Below, one piece after another: positions 1 to 5,156 of a stretch of DNA of 5,850 nt. Positions within the stretch are counted from its first letter, which is position 1. Each line of letters begins with the position of its first letter. Source of the stretch: Pyrinomonadaceae bacterium (GTDB lineage Bacteria > Acidobacteriota > Blastocatellia > Pyrinomonadales > Pyrinomonadaceae). The notes beneath the pieces were generated by a model that worked only from the letters and a program-made list of their open reading frames with translations, was not told where the DNA came from and made no database searches. The stretch covers positions 1-5,850 of the forward strand of contig JAJAYR010000300.1 in the NCBI GenBank assembly GCA_026786155.1. The letters are read 5' to 3'. The position numbers and the translations under genes were made by a program.

Positions 1-10
1 CAGAAAAATT

Positions 11-37
11 TAGCAATTTGTAGAAGTTTGCTATAAT
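11..37 (+). promoter_or_regulatory. Promoter with overlapping palindromic operator of the toxin-antitoxin operon
   Basis: A perfect TATAAT -10 box lies at 32-37, and only a poor -35 match (TTTAGC, 9-14) sits 17 bases upstream. A perfect 6-base inverted repeat, TAGCAA (11-16) and TTGCTA (28-33), separated by 11 bases, covers the spacer and enters the -10 box. In type II toxin-antitoxin operons the antitoxin commonly represses its own promoter by binding such a palindrome, so this is the likely operator. The box and palindrome are read directly from the sequence; the repression is inferred. Confidence 0.5.
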
Positions 38-59
38 TCAAGGAGAAAGGAAGTATTTT

Positions 60-323
60 ATGGCTATTACAAACACTATTGAACATTTAACTATTGATCT
101 TACGCCCGATGTCAAAACTGCTTTGGAACATAAAGCAAAGGGCAAAGACATCAAACAATACGTTCAAAATCTCGTTCAAAAACAAGCCTTGCGTCCGGCA
201 TTGGAAGAAGCACTTGCGCCGGTTCGCCAAGAATTTGCCGAAAGCGGAATGAGCGAAGACGAACTGGACGTTTTTATGAACTCAGTCCGTGAAAAAGCTC
301 ACCAAGACCGCCAAAGTAAATAA
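60..323 (+). CDS. Antitoxin of a type II toxin-antitoxin module (ribbon-helix-helix-like)
   Basis: This 87-residue protein is probably the DNA-binding antitoxin that neutralises the PIN toxin encoded 9 bases downstream. The N-terminal part, about residues 5-45, reads as a short beta strand (EHLTIDLTP) followed by two helices (VKTALEHKAKG, IKQYVQNLVQKQAL), the pattern of a ribbon-helix-helix fold. The C-terminal half (about 46-87) is charged and helical, with a segment resembling APVRQEFAESGMSEDEL that I associate with antitoxins paired with PIN proteins. Such a tail normally wraps the toxin. The start is supported by a purine-rich ribosome binding site, AAGGAGAAAGGAAG (40-53). The operon probably autoregulates through the palindrome at 11-33. 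The pairing is well supported by position; the fold is inferred from sequence pattern alone. Confidence 0.75.
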   Translation: MAITNTIEHLTIDLTPDVKTALEHKAKGKDIKQYVQNLVQKQALRPALEEALAPVRQEFAESGMSEDELDVFMNSVREKAHQDRQSK

Positions 324-332
324 TCGAAGAAG

Positions 333-803
333 ATGATTAAAGCGGTTTTCGACTGTAATGTTTTCTGGCAAATCTTTTTCTCCGTCACCGGCATCGGCAG
401 CCGTTGCTGGGACTTGGTGACGAGTGAACAGGTAGAACTTATCATCAGCTACGAAGTCCTGGATGAACTCCGCGATGTGCTGACGCGCCCCGAAACACAA
501 AGTAGATTTACTAAAGCAACCGATGAAAATGTTGATATTTTTATCGAAGAAATAATTGAAAATGCAACTTTTATAACTTCCGTCGAAAAGAAATTCGAGT
601 ATTCACGCGATCCGAAAGACGAGCCGTATATTAACTTGGCAGTCCAAACGGAAGCCCAATATATTGTCAGCCGCGATAAAGATTTATTGGATTTAATGAC
701 CGGGCATGATGATGAAAGCAAAGCCTTCAGACAACGATTTAGACCGCTCAAAGTCGTTGATACCTTAACCTTTGTCCAGATTGTCGAAGGTCAGCAAAAA
801 TAA
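333..803 (+). CDS. PIN-domain toxin (putative endoribonuclease, COG1569/PIN_3 type)
   Basis: This 156-residue protein has the normal length for a single PIN domain, a magnesium-dependent RNase fold that in toxin-antitoxin modules cleaves RNA and arrests growth until bound by its antitoxin. The expected acidic residues are present: D7 in FDCNVF at the end of the first strand, E45 in the helix EVLDELRDVL, D93/D96 in SRDPKDEPYI, and D115/D117 in SRDKDLLDL. The Asp-Pro-x-Asp and Ser-Arg-Asp-Lys-Asp blocks are typical of the COG1569 group. The ATG follows the antitoxin stop after 9 bases, and a GAAGAAG stretch directly abuts it. This is poor spacing for an independent ribosome site, so translation is probably coupled to the antitoxin. 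The reading frame is intact and all likely catalytic acids are kept, so it is probably active. The RNA target cannot be told from sequence. Confidence 0.85.
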   Translation: MIKAVFDCNVFWQIFFSVTGIGSRCWDLVTSEQVELIISYEVLDELRDVLTRPETQSRFTKATDENVDIFIEEIIENATFITSVEKKFEYSRDPKDEPYINLAVQTEAQYIVSRDKDLLDLMTGHDDESKAFRQRFRPLKVVDTLTFVQIVEGQQK

Positions 804-845
804 AAAAAGAAGCGATAAAGGATGTTAAATCCAATATCGCTTTTT
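802..845. terminator. Bidirectional hairpin terminator after the toxin gene
   Basis: The stem AGCGATA (811-817) pairs with TATCGCT (835-841). An inner GGAT/ATCC pairing (820-823/829-832) closes a small loop. The right arm runs into a T tract (841-845), and a run of A residues (802-808) precedes the left arm, so the structure would also work for minus-strand transcription. The left edge overlaps the toxin stop codon. This placement suits convergent transcripts: the toxin operon from the left, and the minus-strand coding tail at 850-927 from the right. Confidence 0.75.
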
Positions 846-849
846 AGTT

Positions 850-927
850 CTAAGCGGACAGAGCCGTTTCGAGTTCGTAGTCTTTGCGTTCTTCAAACAA
901 ATCAATATCCTCCTCTATTTCACCGTA
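850..927 (-). pseudogene. Short minus-strand coding tail, unidentified
   Basis: On the minus strand, 25 codons ending in TAG (852-850) read YGEIEEDIDLFEERKDYEL followed by ETALSA. The composition looks protein-like: acidic and helix-forming, with no low-complexity sequence. The open frame continues upstream only to a TGA inside the neighbouring inverted repeat, so there is no room for a whole gene. It resembles the C-terminus of a small protein, possibly another antitoxin, but I do not recognise the family. The rest appears to have been removed at the edge of the inverted-repeat element at 928. A GAGGAGG purine run inside it could be coincidental. It may also be chance open frame. Confidence 0.3.
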
Positions 928-1134
928 GGGTAATTTGTTACAAAAGGTGAAAATGTTTCATAACTTATTTAATAACCTCTTGATTTTATTTAGTTTAGCG
1001 TGATTTTGCGTTCCCGAAATTTAAGGTTAGAAACTTGATTAAAAACGGGAACAAAAAAAATCGATAAAGCTAATGAACACAAATAATTGACAAAAATCCC
1101 ATGAAACATTTTGACCCTTTGTAACCATTTAACC
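928..1134. repeat. About 207 bp element bounded by inverted repeats (MITE-like or rearrangement scar)
   Basis: The 25 bases at 937-961 (GTTACAAAAGG...TTTCAT) recur as reverse complement at 1101-1125 (ATGAAACATTTT...TTGTAAC) with only two mismatches. The similarity continues outward more weakly for 9 bases (928-936 against 1126-1134, six matches). Between the arms lies AT-rich DNA with a second, nested inverted repeat, GTTCCCG (1010-1016) and CGGGAAC (1046-1052). Its outer flanks, TGATTTT and AAAATCG, also nearly pair. No convincing gene lies inside. The size, terminal inverted repeats and nested palindrome resemble a non-autonomous miniature transposable element, but I could not find a clear target duplication. 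Coding remnants of different genes abut the two sides. Confidence 0.55.
1010..1052. repeat. Nested inverted repeat GTTCCCG/CGGGAAC
   Basis: Two 7-base complementary arms lie 29 bases apart in the middle of the larger inverted-repeat element. On the left the arm is preceded by TGATTTTGC, and on the right it is followed by a run of eight A residues and TCGATAAAGC. Allowing a 2-base gap, the pairing therefore extends to roughly 13 base pairs. It may be a secondary structure of the element or, because of the A-run, a terminator for minus-strand transcription. No function is demonstrated. Confidence 0.4.
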
Positions 1135-1272
1135 AAAGTCGAAAAATGGCGAACGACGTTTTTTGTTACAATGAAAAATATCTTTGACCGCACCTTTATC
1201 ATTGACCGCGCGCGCGGCATTCTGCCATCCAGCCCGCGTCTGGTACAGGGCGGCGTGAAGGTGAATTTTTAG
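1135..1272 (+). pseudogene. C-terminal remnant of a TonB-dependent outer-membrane receptor
   Basis: The plus-strand frame ending in TAG at 1270-1272 reads, near its end, FFVTMKNIFDRTFIIDRARG, then ILPSSPRLVQGGVKVNF. This is the classic last part of a TonB-dependent receptor beta barrel: the N-L/I-F-D-R turn, the GILPSSPR loop, and a final amphipathic strand ending in phenylalanine, the signal read by the BAM assembly machinery. A complete receptor has roughly 650-900 residues; about 45 codons survive. In the same frame, upstream sequence runs into the inverted-repeat element and meets a TGA at 1102-1104. The receptor has therefore lost its signal peptide, plug and almost all of its barrel. 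The stop codon overlaps the AGGA ribosome site of the following binding-protein gene, which indicates an ancestral operon. An ATG at 1171 could open a 33-codon peptide, which I consider fortuitous. Confidence 0.75.
1164..1172 (+). promoter_or_regulatory. Possible extended -10 promoter upstream of the importer operon
   Basis: TGTTACAAT matches an extended -10 element (TGn followed by TATAAT with one mismatch), about 105 bases before the binding-protein start. There is no good -35. A TTGACA at 1087-1092 has no acceptable -10 at the right distance. Since the receptor gene that probably once carried the operon promoter is gone, a site like this may now drive the importer. This is speculative. Confidence 0.2.
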
Positions 1273-1277
1273 GAATT

Positions 1278-2189
1278 ATGACGAAAATTATTTACACGAA
1301 ATTTTTAATCGCGTTTTGCTCGCTGGCGTTTTTACTCGGTTGCGAAACGAATCCGGCGAATCAAACCGTCAGCAATCAAACGTCAACCAATCAAACGAAA
1401 CAAAAGCTCGTCATCGCTTTGAGGCCCGATAAAAATCCCGACCAGATGATGCAGGAGCGCGAATCTTTGCAAACGTTTCTGGGCGAAAAACTCGCGCGTC
1501 CGGTCGAAGTGATTATTCCGCTGTCGGCGGCGGTCATCAACGAAGGTTTCGCCAACGGCACGATTGACCTCGGATATTTGAGCGCGAACGATTTGATAAA
1601 CGCCAAAGACGCGGAACTGCTTCTCGTCGGCGAATTGAACGGGAAGACGACATATAAAAGTTACTGGCTCGCGCTCAAAGAAAAGCCTTACGAAAAAGTC
1701 GAAGATTTGCGCGGCAAGCCCGTCGCCTTCGCCAGCAAAACCAGCACGTCCGGCTTTATCATTCCGCTCTGGGATTTGCGCCGCAAAAATCTGGTCAACG
1801 AAAAAGCCGACCCGGAAGAATTTTTCGGCAAAGGCAATGTTTTCTACGGCACGGGCTATGTTTCAGCAGTTGAAAGAGTTTTAAACGGCGAAGCGGAAGC
1901 GGCGGCGGTCAGTTATTACGTTCTGGACGAAGACAAACATTTATCGGCGGAACAGCGCGGCAAATTGAAAAAAGTCGCCGAACAGGGCGACGTGCCGACG
2001 CACATCATCGCCGTTCGCAAATCACTCGCGGCGGACGAAAAAGCGAAATTGAAACAAGCGATTTTGACTTTAAATGACGGCGACAGCCAACAGTTGCGCG
2101 GCAAAGTTTTCACGTCGAAATTAGTCGAAGCCGAACAGGAAAAACACCTCGCGCCGCTGCGCGAAGCGTTAGCCGTCGCGCCGAAATAA
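1278..2189 (+). CDS. phnD: PhnD-type phosphate/phosphonate ABC transporter substrate-binding lipoprotein
   Basis: This 303-residue periplasmic binding protein captures the ligand for the ABC importer encoded downstream. Residues 1-21 are a lipoprotein signal peptide with lipobox LLGC; C22 would be lipidated. A low-complexity tether follows (about 24-42) with NQT repeated three times, encoded by repeats of AATCAAAC. The mature domain starts with KLVIALRPDKNPDQM and keeps family marks of the Phosphonate-bd (PF12974) group: LSAND near 102-105, the ligand-loop block SKTSTSGFIIPLWDLR (153-168), FYGTGYVSAVERVLNGEAEAAAV (189-211) and SYYVLDE. Length is normal. The ATG has AGGA at 1271-1274, overlapping the stop of the receptor remnant. 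The importer type is secure, but the substrate is not: members of this family bind phosphonates, phosphite, phosphate esters and other small anions, and no phosphonate catabolic gene is visible nearby. Confidence 0.85.
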   Translation: MTKIIYTKFLIAFCSLAFLLGCETNPANQTVSNQTSTNQTKQKLVIALRPDKNPDQMMQERESLQTFLGEKLARPVEVIIPLSAAVINEGFANGTIDLGYLSANDLINAKDAELLLVGELNGKTTYKSYWLALKEKPYEKVEDLRGKPVAFASKTSTSGFIIPLWDLRRKNLVNEKADPEEFFGKGNVFYGTGYVSAVERVLNGEAEAAAVSYYVLDEDKHLSAEQRGKLKKVAEQGDVPTHIIAVRKSLAADEKAKLKQAILTLNDGDSQQLRGKVFTSKLVEAEQEKHLAPLREALAVAPK

Positions 2190-2197
2190 AAGAAGAT

Positions 2198-2902
2198 TTG
2201 AAAACTCAGACCGAAAAAGAATCCGTCGTCAAAACCGTTTCGCTCGCTCTGCGGCGCGGTGAAAAATTGCTGTTTGAAAATATGAATTGGCGATTGCCGC
2301 GCGGAAAATTTCTCGCCGTGACGGGCGCGAGCGGCGCGGGAAAGTCGAGTTTGCTGGCGTGTCTGGGCGGCGCGCTTGTGCCGACAAGCGGCGCAGTTAA
2401 ACTCGCAGCCGATAAAAAATCAATCGGCTGCGTTTTTCAAAACTTTCGTCTGACGGCGAATCTGAGCGTTTTGACGAATGTTTTGTGCGGGCGGCTCGGC
2501 GCATACAGTTGGCGGCAAACCGTTTTCTCGTTTCCCGAACGCGAACGTCAAAACGCCTTTCAGATTTTGCGCCAGCTAAAATTAGAAACGCTCGTTCACC
2601 GGCAAGTCCGGCAAATTTCCGGCGGCGAACAGCAGCGCGCGGCAATCGCCCGCGCCCTTTTGCAAAACCCGGAAATCATTCTGGCGGACGAACCGACATC
2701 GAATCTCGACGCGGATTTGGCAAGGCGCGTTTTATCAATTCTTCGCCGCCGATGCGCGGAAGAAAACCGCACCGTCATTGCCGTTCTGCACGACGGGCGA
2801 ATGGTTGAAGAATTCGCCGATTATGAATTAAAGATCGGCGCGGAATTTGAAAACGGTTGGGAAATGTCAGAACCGTTTGCGGTAGCGAACGGTTACGCTT
2901 GA
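2198..2902 (+). CDS. phnC: PhnC-type ABC transporter ATP-binding protein
   Basis: This 234-residue cytoplasmic ATPase would power the importer. All nucleotide-binding elements are present and in order: Walker A GASGAGKSS (43-51), Q-loop VFQNF with Q81, signature SGGEQ (141-145), Walker B IILADEP (160-166), D-loop SNLD (168-171) and switch histidine H198. The segment TNVLCGRLG (93-101) followed by a WRQTVFSFPERER insertion is characteristic of PhnC rather than generic ABC ATPases. The chosen start is TTG at 2198, eight bases after the phnD stop, with a purine stretch (AAAAGAAGA) before it. The next plausible ATG (2282) would remove the first strand. The permease gene begins in the same GATTTGAAAA context. 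The C-terminus is short and basic motifs are intact, so it should be functional. Confidence 0.85.
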   Translation: MKTQTEKESVVKTVSLALRRGEKLLFENMNWRLPRGKFLAVTGASGAGKSSLLACLGGALVPTSGAVKLAADKKSIGCVFQNFRLTANLSVLTNVLCGRLGAYSWRQTVFSFPERERQNAFQILRQLKLETLVHRQVRQISGGEQQRAAIARALLQNPEIILADEPTSNLDADLARRVLSILRRRCAEENRTVIAVLHDGRMVEEFADYELKIGAEFENGWEMSEPFAVANGYA

Positions 2903-2928
2903 CGCTTTGAAAATTAAGAAAGAATCGT

Positions 2929-2990
2929 CCACAGATAAACACAGATTTTAAATAATAAATAATCTTGATTTTACCCGTGTTCATCTGTAG
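2929..2990. repeat. CACAGAT-type palindromic intergenic repeat
   Basis: The left arm CCACAGATAAACACAGAT (2929-2946) faces a right arm whose complement is CTACAGATGAACACGGGT (2973-2990). ACAGAT and AACAC pair exactly around one mismatch, leaving a long AT-rich loop that contains AGATT/AATCT. I recall similar ACAGATGAACACAGAT repeats scattered between genes of many unrelated bacteria. The repeat occupies most of the 114-base gap between the ATPase and permease genes, whereas the preceding gene pair is 8 bases apart. It is therefore probably an insertion into the operon that the transcript reads through. It could alternatively act as an attenuating hairpin. Confidence 0.55.
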
Positions 2991-3016
2991 CTGAAAAAAC
3001 TCTTATTAACGACGAT

Positions 3017-3802
3017 TTGAAAATCCCGACGCTTCCGCTGCGCGAACGCTTTACGGCGTTCGGCGCGACGCTTTTGCTGTTTTTGATTTTGGTTGTCGTC
3101 TCGCTTCCGGCGCTCGAAGGCGCGGGGCGCGAGCTTGATTATCTGGCGAATCTGCGGCGGTTTGCCGGGCGATTTTTTCCGCCGGATTTTTCCGTCGCTC
3201 CGCAGATTTTGAAAGCTCTCGCCGAGACCGTGCAAATTGCGGTGATGGCGACCGCGTTCGCCGTCGTGCTAGCTTTGCCGCTCGCCGTCGCCGGAGCGCA
3301 GACCGTCGCGCCGCGCTGGTTGAATCTGGCGACGAGAATGGTTTTGAACGCGATTAGAACGCTGCCGAGTTTGATTTGGGCGCTGCTCGCCGTCGCGGTC
3401 GTCGGGGCGAATTCTTTGGCGGGCGTGATCGCCTTGACGTTTTACAGTCTTGGTTATCTTGGTAAATTTTTCAGCGATGCGTTTGAATCGGTGGACACGG
3501 AAATAGCCGACGGTTTGCGGCAAATCGGGGCTGACCGCTGGCAGGCTTTTCAATACGGCTTGCTGCCGCAGGTCAAGCCTCTGATTTTAAGCCACGCGCT
3601 CTGGATGCTCGAATACAACATTCGTTCGGCAGCGATTATCGGCTACGTCGGCGCGGGCGGCATCGGTCTTTTATTGCACACTTTTCAGGAATTCGGACAG
3701 TGGGAAAAATTTTCGACCGTTTTGATTTTTATTCTCGCGCTCGTCACCGCGCTCGATTTCTTCGGCGAATGGCTGCGCGGAAAATTAACGAGAAATGGTT
3801 AG
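3017..3802 (+). CDS. phnE: PhnE-type ABC transporter permease
   Basis: This 261-residue inner-membrane permease forms the channel of the importer. Hydrophobic segments lie at about 14-31, 72-94, 118-148, 204-222 and 233-249, consistent with the five-to-six helix PhnE/binding-protein-dependent permease fold. The cytoplasmic coupling (EAA) loop is clear at about 162-184: EIADGLRQIGADRWQAF followed by QYGLLPQ. The block RSAAIIGYVGAGGIGLLL (203-220) is strongly typical of PhnE. The start is taken as TTG at 3017, giving MKIPTLPLRERF; no strong ribosome site precedes it. The alternative of a later start would cut into the first membrane helix. Only one permease gene is present, so it probably acts as a homodimer, while some relatives use two. 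The 114-base separation from the ATPase gene is explained by the repeat between them. Confidence 0.85.
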   Translation: MKIPTLPLRERFTAFGATLLLFLILVVVSLPALEGAGRELDYLANLRRFAGRFFPPDFSVAPQILKALAETVQIAVMATAFAVVLALPLAVAGAQTVAPRWLNLATRMVLNAIRTLPSLIWALLAVAVVGANSLAGVIALTFYSLGYLGKFFSDAFESVDTEIADGLRQIGADRWQAFQYGLLPQVKPLILSHALWMLEYNIRSAAIIGYVGAGGIGLLLHTFQEFGQWEKFSTVLIFILALVTALDFFGEWLRGKLTRNG

Positions 3803-3819
3803 AAGCGAAATTTAGAATA

Positions 3820-3929
3820 ATGTCGGAAAATACGAAAAAATTATCGCCCCGGCATTGGTCATCGCGGATTGTTTTTTGCTTGCGAACCTGAACGCGCCCG
3901 CCTCAATAAACGAAACTTGCGGACAAATT
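3820..3929 (+). pseudogene. Possible frameshifted small ORF after the permease gene
   Basis: An ATG at 3820 opens MSENTKK, then runs out of a sensible frame after a six-A tract. The other frame, entered by adding one A in that tract, continues IIAPALVIADCFLLANLNAP, which looks like a membrane or signal segment. A one-base change in the homopolymer would therefore join a plausible N-terminus to a hydrophobic stretch. No family is recognised, and the frame soon overlaps the opposite-strand gene ending at 3930. It may be the decayed start of a former fourth operon gene or a coincidence. No terminator hairpin was found in this convergent gap. Confidence 0.2.
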
Positions 3930-4496
3930 TTAGAAAAGCCCGCGCTGATTCGCCGTCGCCGCCTTGTCGCCGGTCAAGCGGTAAAGGCTGATGACTTGTC
4001 CGTCCTCGACGAGTTCGCCGACTTCGAGCGTGCCGGAAACAACGGTCGGATTGTGCGAAAATTTGGCTTTCGTTCCCGGCTGCATACGCACGTGAATCCA
4101 TTGGTTAATCTGCGAAGGCGCGCCGTAAAAACACATATCGTAATTGCCGTTTAAGGCAAATTCTTCGACATTGCCGTTGTCGTCAACGCGGACGGGCATC
4201 ATAAAGCCGGTGAGGGAAACTTTCTGCCCGTTTAAGTTTTTGATTTTTTCGGGAATCTGGTTTTTCGCCAGCCGTTTTTCGTCGGGTTTTTCGCCGGGAA
4301 ACGGCGTGTAGTAATCGAAGTCGGCGAGGTCGGAAATGTCCAGGTTTTGATAGCCGTCGGTTTGCGATTTTTCCGAATTTGAACGGCGCGCGCCGAAATA
4401 AAAAATCGCGCCGAAGACGATGACGATTATGACGGCGAAAAACGCGGTTGTTTTCAAAACGCCGACGAGGGCGGAACTTTGATTTTTGTTTTGCAT
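3930..4496 (-). CDS. Membrane-anchored DUF3299-like protein
   Basis: The product has 188 residues. One hydrophobic segment at about 14-35 (LKTTAFFAVIIVIVFGAIFYF) makes an N-terminal anchor, leaving the rest outside the cytoplasm. A low-conservation linker (36-88) precedes a compact beta-rich domain at about 89-175. It contains NGQKVSLTGFMMPV, an EEFALNGNYDMCFYGAP block with a single cysteine (C122), NQWIHVRM, and VSGTLEVGELVEDGQVISLYRLTGD. This order (Gly-Phe-Met-x-Pro, then Phe-x-Leu and Cys-Phe-x-Gly-x-Pro, then V-x-M) matches what I know of DUF3299, a family of unknown biochemical function. Many members have a Cys-Cys where this one has Met-Cys. The ATG is preceded by GAGG seven bases upstream. 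Its gene follows the His-containing lipoprotein gene by 16 bases, so both are probably co-transcribed and act together at the envelope. Confidence 0.65.
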   Translation of the reverse strand: MQNKNQSSALVGVLKTTAFFAVIIVIVFGAIFYFGARRSNSEKSQTDGYQNLDISDLADFDYYTPFPGEKPDEKRLAKNQIPEKIKNLNGQKVSLTGFMMPVRVDDNGNVEEFALNGNYDMCFYGAPSQINQWIHVRMQPGTKAKFSHNPTVVSGTLEVGELVEDGQVISLYRLTGDKAATANQRGLF

Positions 4497-4512
4497 AATT
4501 GACCTCGAATTT

Positions 4513-5073
4513 TTAATGCCCGTGTTCGTTTTCGTTTCCTTTCGGAAAATTGAAATGCGTGTTTTTGAATTCGCGCCCGCGAATCGTAATTGAGACGATT
4601 TTCGCGTCGAATTCTTTCAGGTTTTTCAACTCGTTGGAAGACGCGCGAAATTCGCTCGTCGCGCCTTTTTTTTCGCCGGTCAAAGCGTTTTCCGCCGCCG
4701 CGAGTTTGACCCGAAACCGGCGTGGTTTTTCGACTTCGATTTCGATTTCCGACTGCGTGAGTCGCACGCTCTTTTCCGCTTCACCGTCGAGCGCATAAGC
4801 CTTAAGTTCGCCGCTCATCGAATCAAAAACGAGTTCGAGATGCGCGAATTCTTCGCCGAAAGCAATCAAAGTTCCGCCGTGCGGCGCGCGGTGTTCGTGC
4901 GTTCCGCTTTTCGCCGCATTCGCGTCGTTTAAATTTGAATTCGCGCTCGTATTTATCGGCGAAATATTCGCATTGATGCTTTGATTTGAATTCGTCGGCG
5001 CGATTTGACAACCTGCGAAACTCAGCAAAGCGACAATCGAAACAAACGCGAAAAATTTATTTTCATTCCTCAT
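4513..5073 (-). CDS. Histidine-containing envelope lipoprotein, function unknown
   Basis: The product has 186 residues. Residues 1-21 form a lipoprotein signal peptide with lipobox FAGC; C22 is the lipidation site. Residues 24-55 are an Asn/Ser/Thr/Ala-rich tether. The conserved-looking part starts with THEHRAPHGGTLIAFG (58-73) and continues EEFAHLELVFD, predicting a beta-rich domain to about residue 170. The protein ends in ENEHGH. Histidines at 59, 61, 65, 78, 173, 184 and 186 suggest metal binding. The HGG motif followed by AHLEL recalls small periplasmic proteins found beside metal-efflux adaptors, though no efflux gene is visible here. The in-frame upstream TAA forces the ATG at 5073, with AAAGG abutting it, an unusually close ribosome site. 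It is the first gene of an operon with the DUF3299-like gene. Its upstream region ends at transposon DNA after about 80 bases. Confidence 0.65.
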   Translation of the reverse strand: MRNENKFFAFVSIVALLSFAGCQIAPTNSNQSINANISPINTSANSNLNDANAAKSGTHEHRAPHGGTLIAFGEEFAHLELVFDSMSGELKAYALDGEAEKSVRLTQSEIEIEVEKPRRFRVKLAAAENALTGEKKGATSEFRASSNELKNLKEFDAKIVSITIRGREFKNTHFNFPKGNENEHGH

Positions 5074-5156
5074 CCTTTATCGGGATTCAACCGAGATACG
5101 GGTAAAAAGTCCCAATAGAGACTTGTAACTTATTGATTTATTGTGTTTTACTCGAC
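5074..5156. other. Junction between the Tn3 remnant and the lipoprotein gene
   Basis: These 83 bases should contain the outer end of the transposon, since Tn3-family TnpA genes usually stop close to a ~38 bp terminal repeat beginning with a G run. The best visible candidate starts with GGGTAAAAAGTCCC at 5100, but I cannot see the typical inner end and only one end is in the window. A small AAGTC/GACTT inverted repeat lies at 5107-5124. No convincing promoter for the leftward lipoprotein operon is visible, so its transcription may have been altered by the insertion. Confidence 0.3.

Noticed and set aside
1087..1092. TTGACA as a -35 box for the importer operon
   Set aside because: No acceptable -10 box is found 16-18 bases downstream.
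937..1125. Integron attC site suggested by GTTACAA and TTGTAAC ends
   Set aside because: attC sites run from an AAC-type core on the left to a GTT-type core on the right; here the order is reversed and the internal simple sites are absent.
990..1220. Minus-strand 76-residue open frame
   Set aside because: It spans the inverted-repeat element and the reverse of the receptor tail, which has a clear protein match on the plus strand, so it is a shadow.
2397..2808. Arg-rich open frames on both strands inside the ATPase gene
   Set aside because: They overlap a gene with every ABC motif in order and are typical out-of-frame products of GC-rich codons.
3855..4154. Plus-strand 99-residue open frame
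   Set aside because: Most of it is antisense to the DUF3299-like gene and has the Arg-rich composition of a shadow frame; only its first part is kept as a weak pseudogene candidate.
5081..5115. tRNA-like GGTTGAATCC segment on the minus strand
   Set aside because: The T-arm-like string is not flanked by a cloverleaf or acceptor stem.
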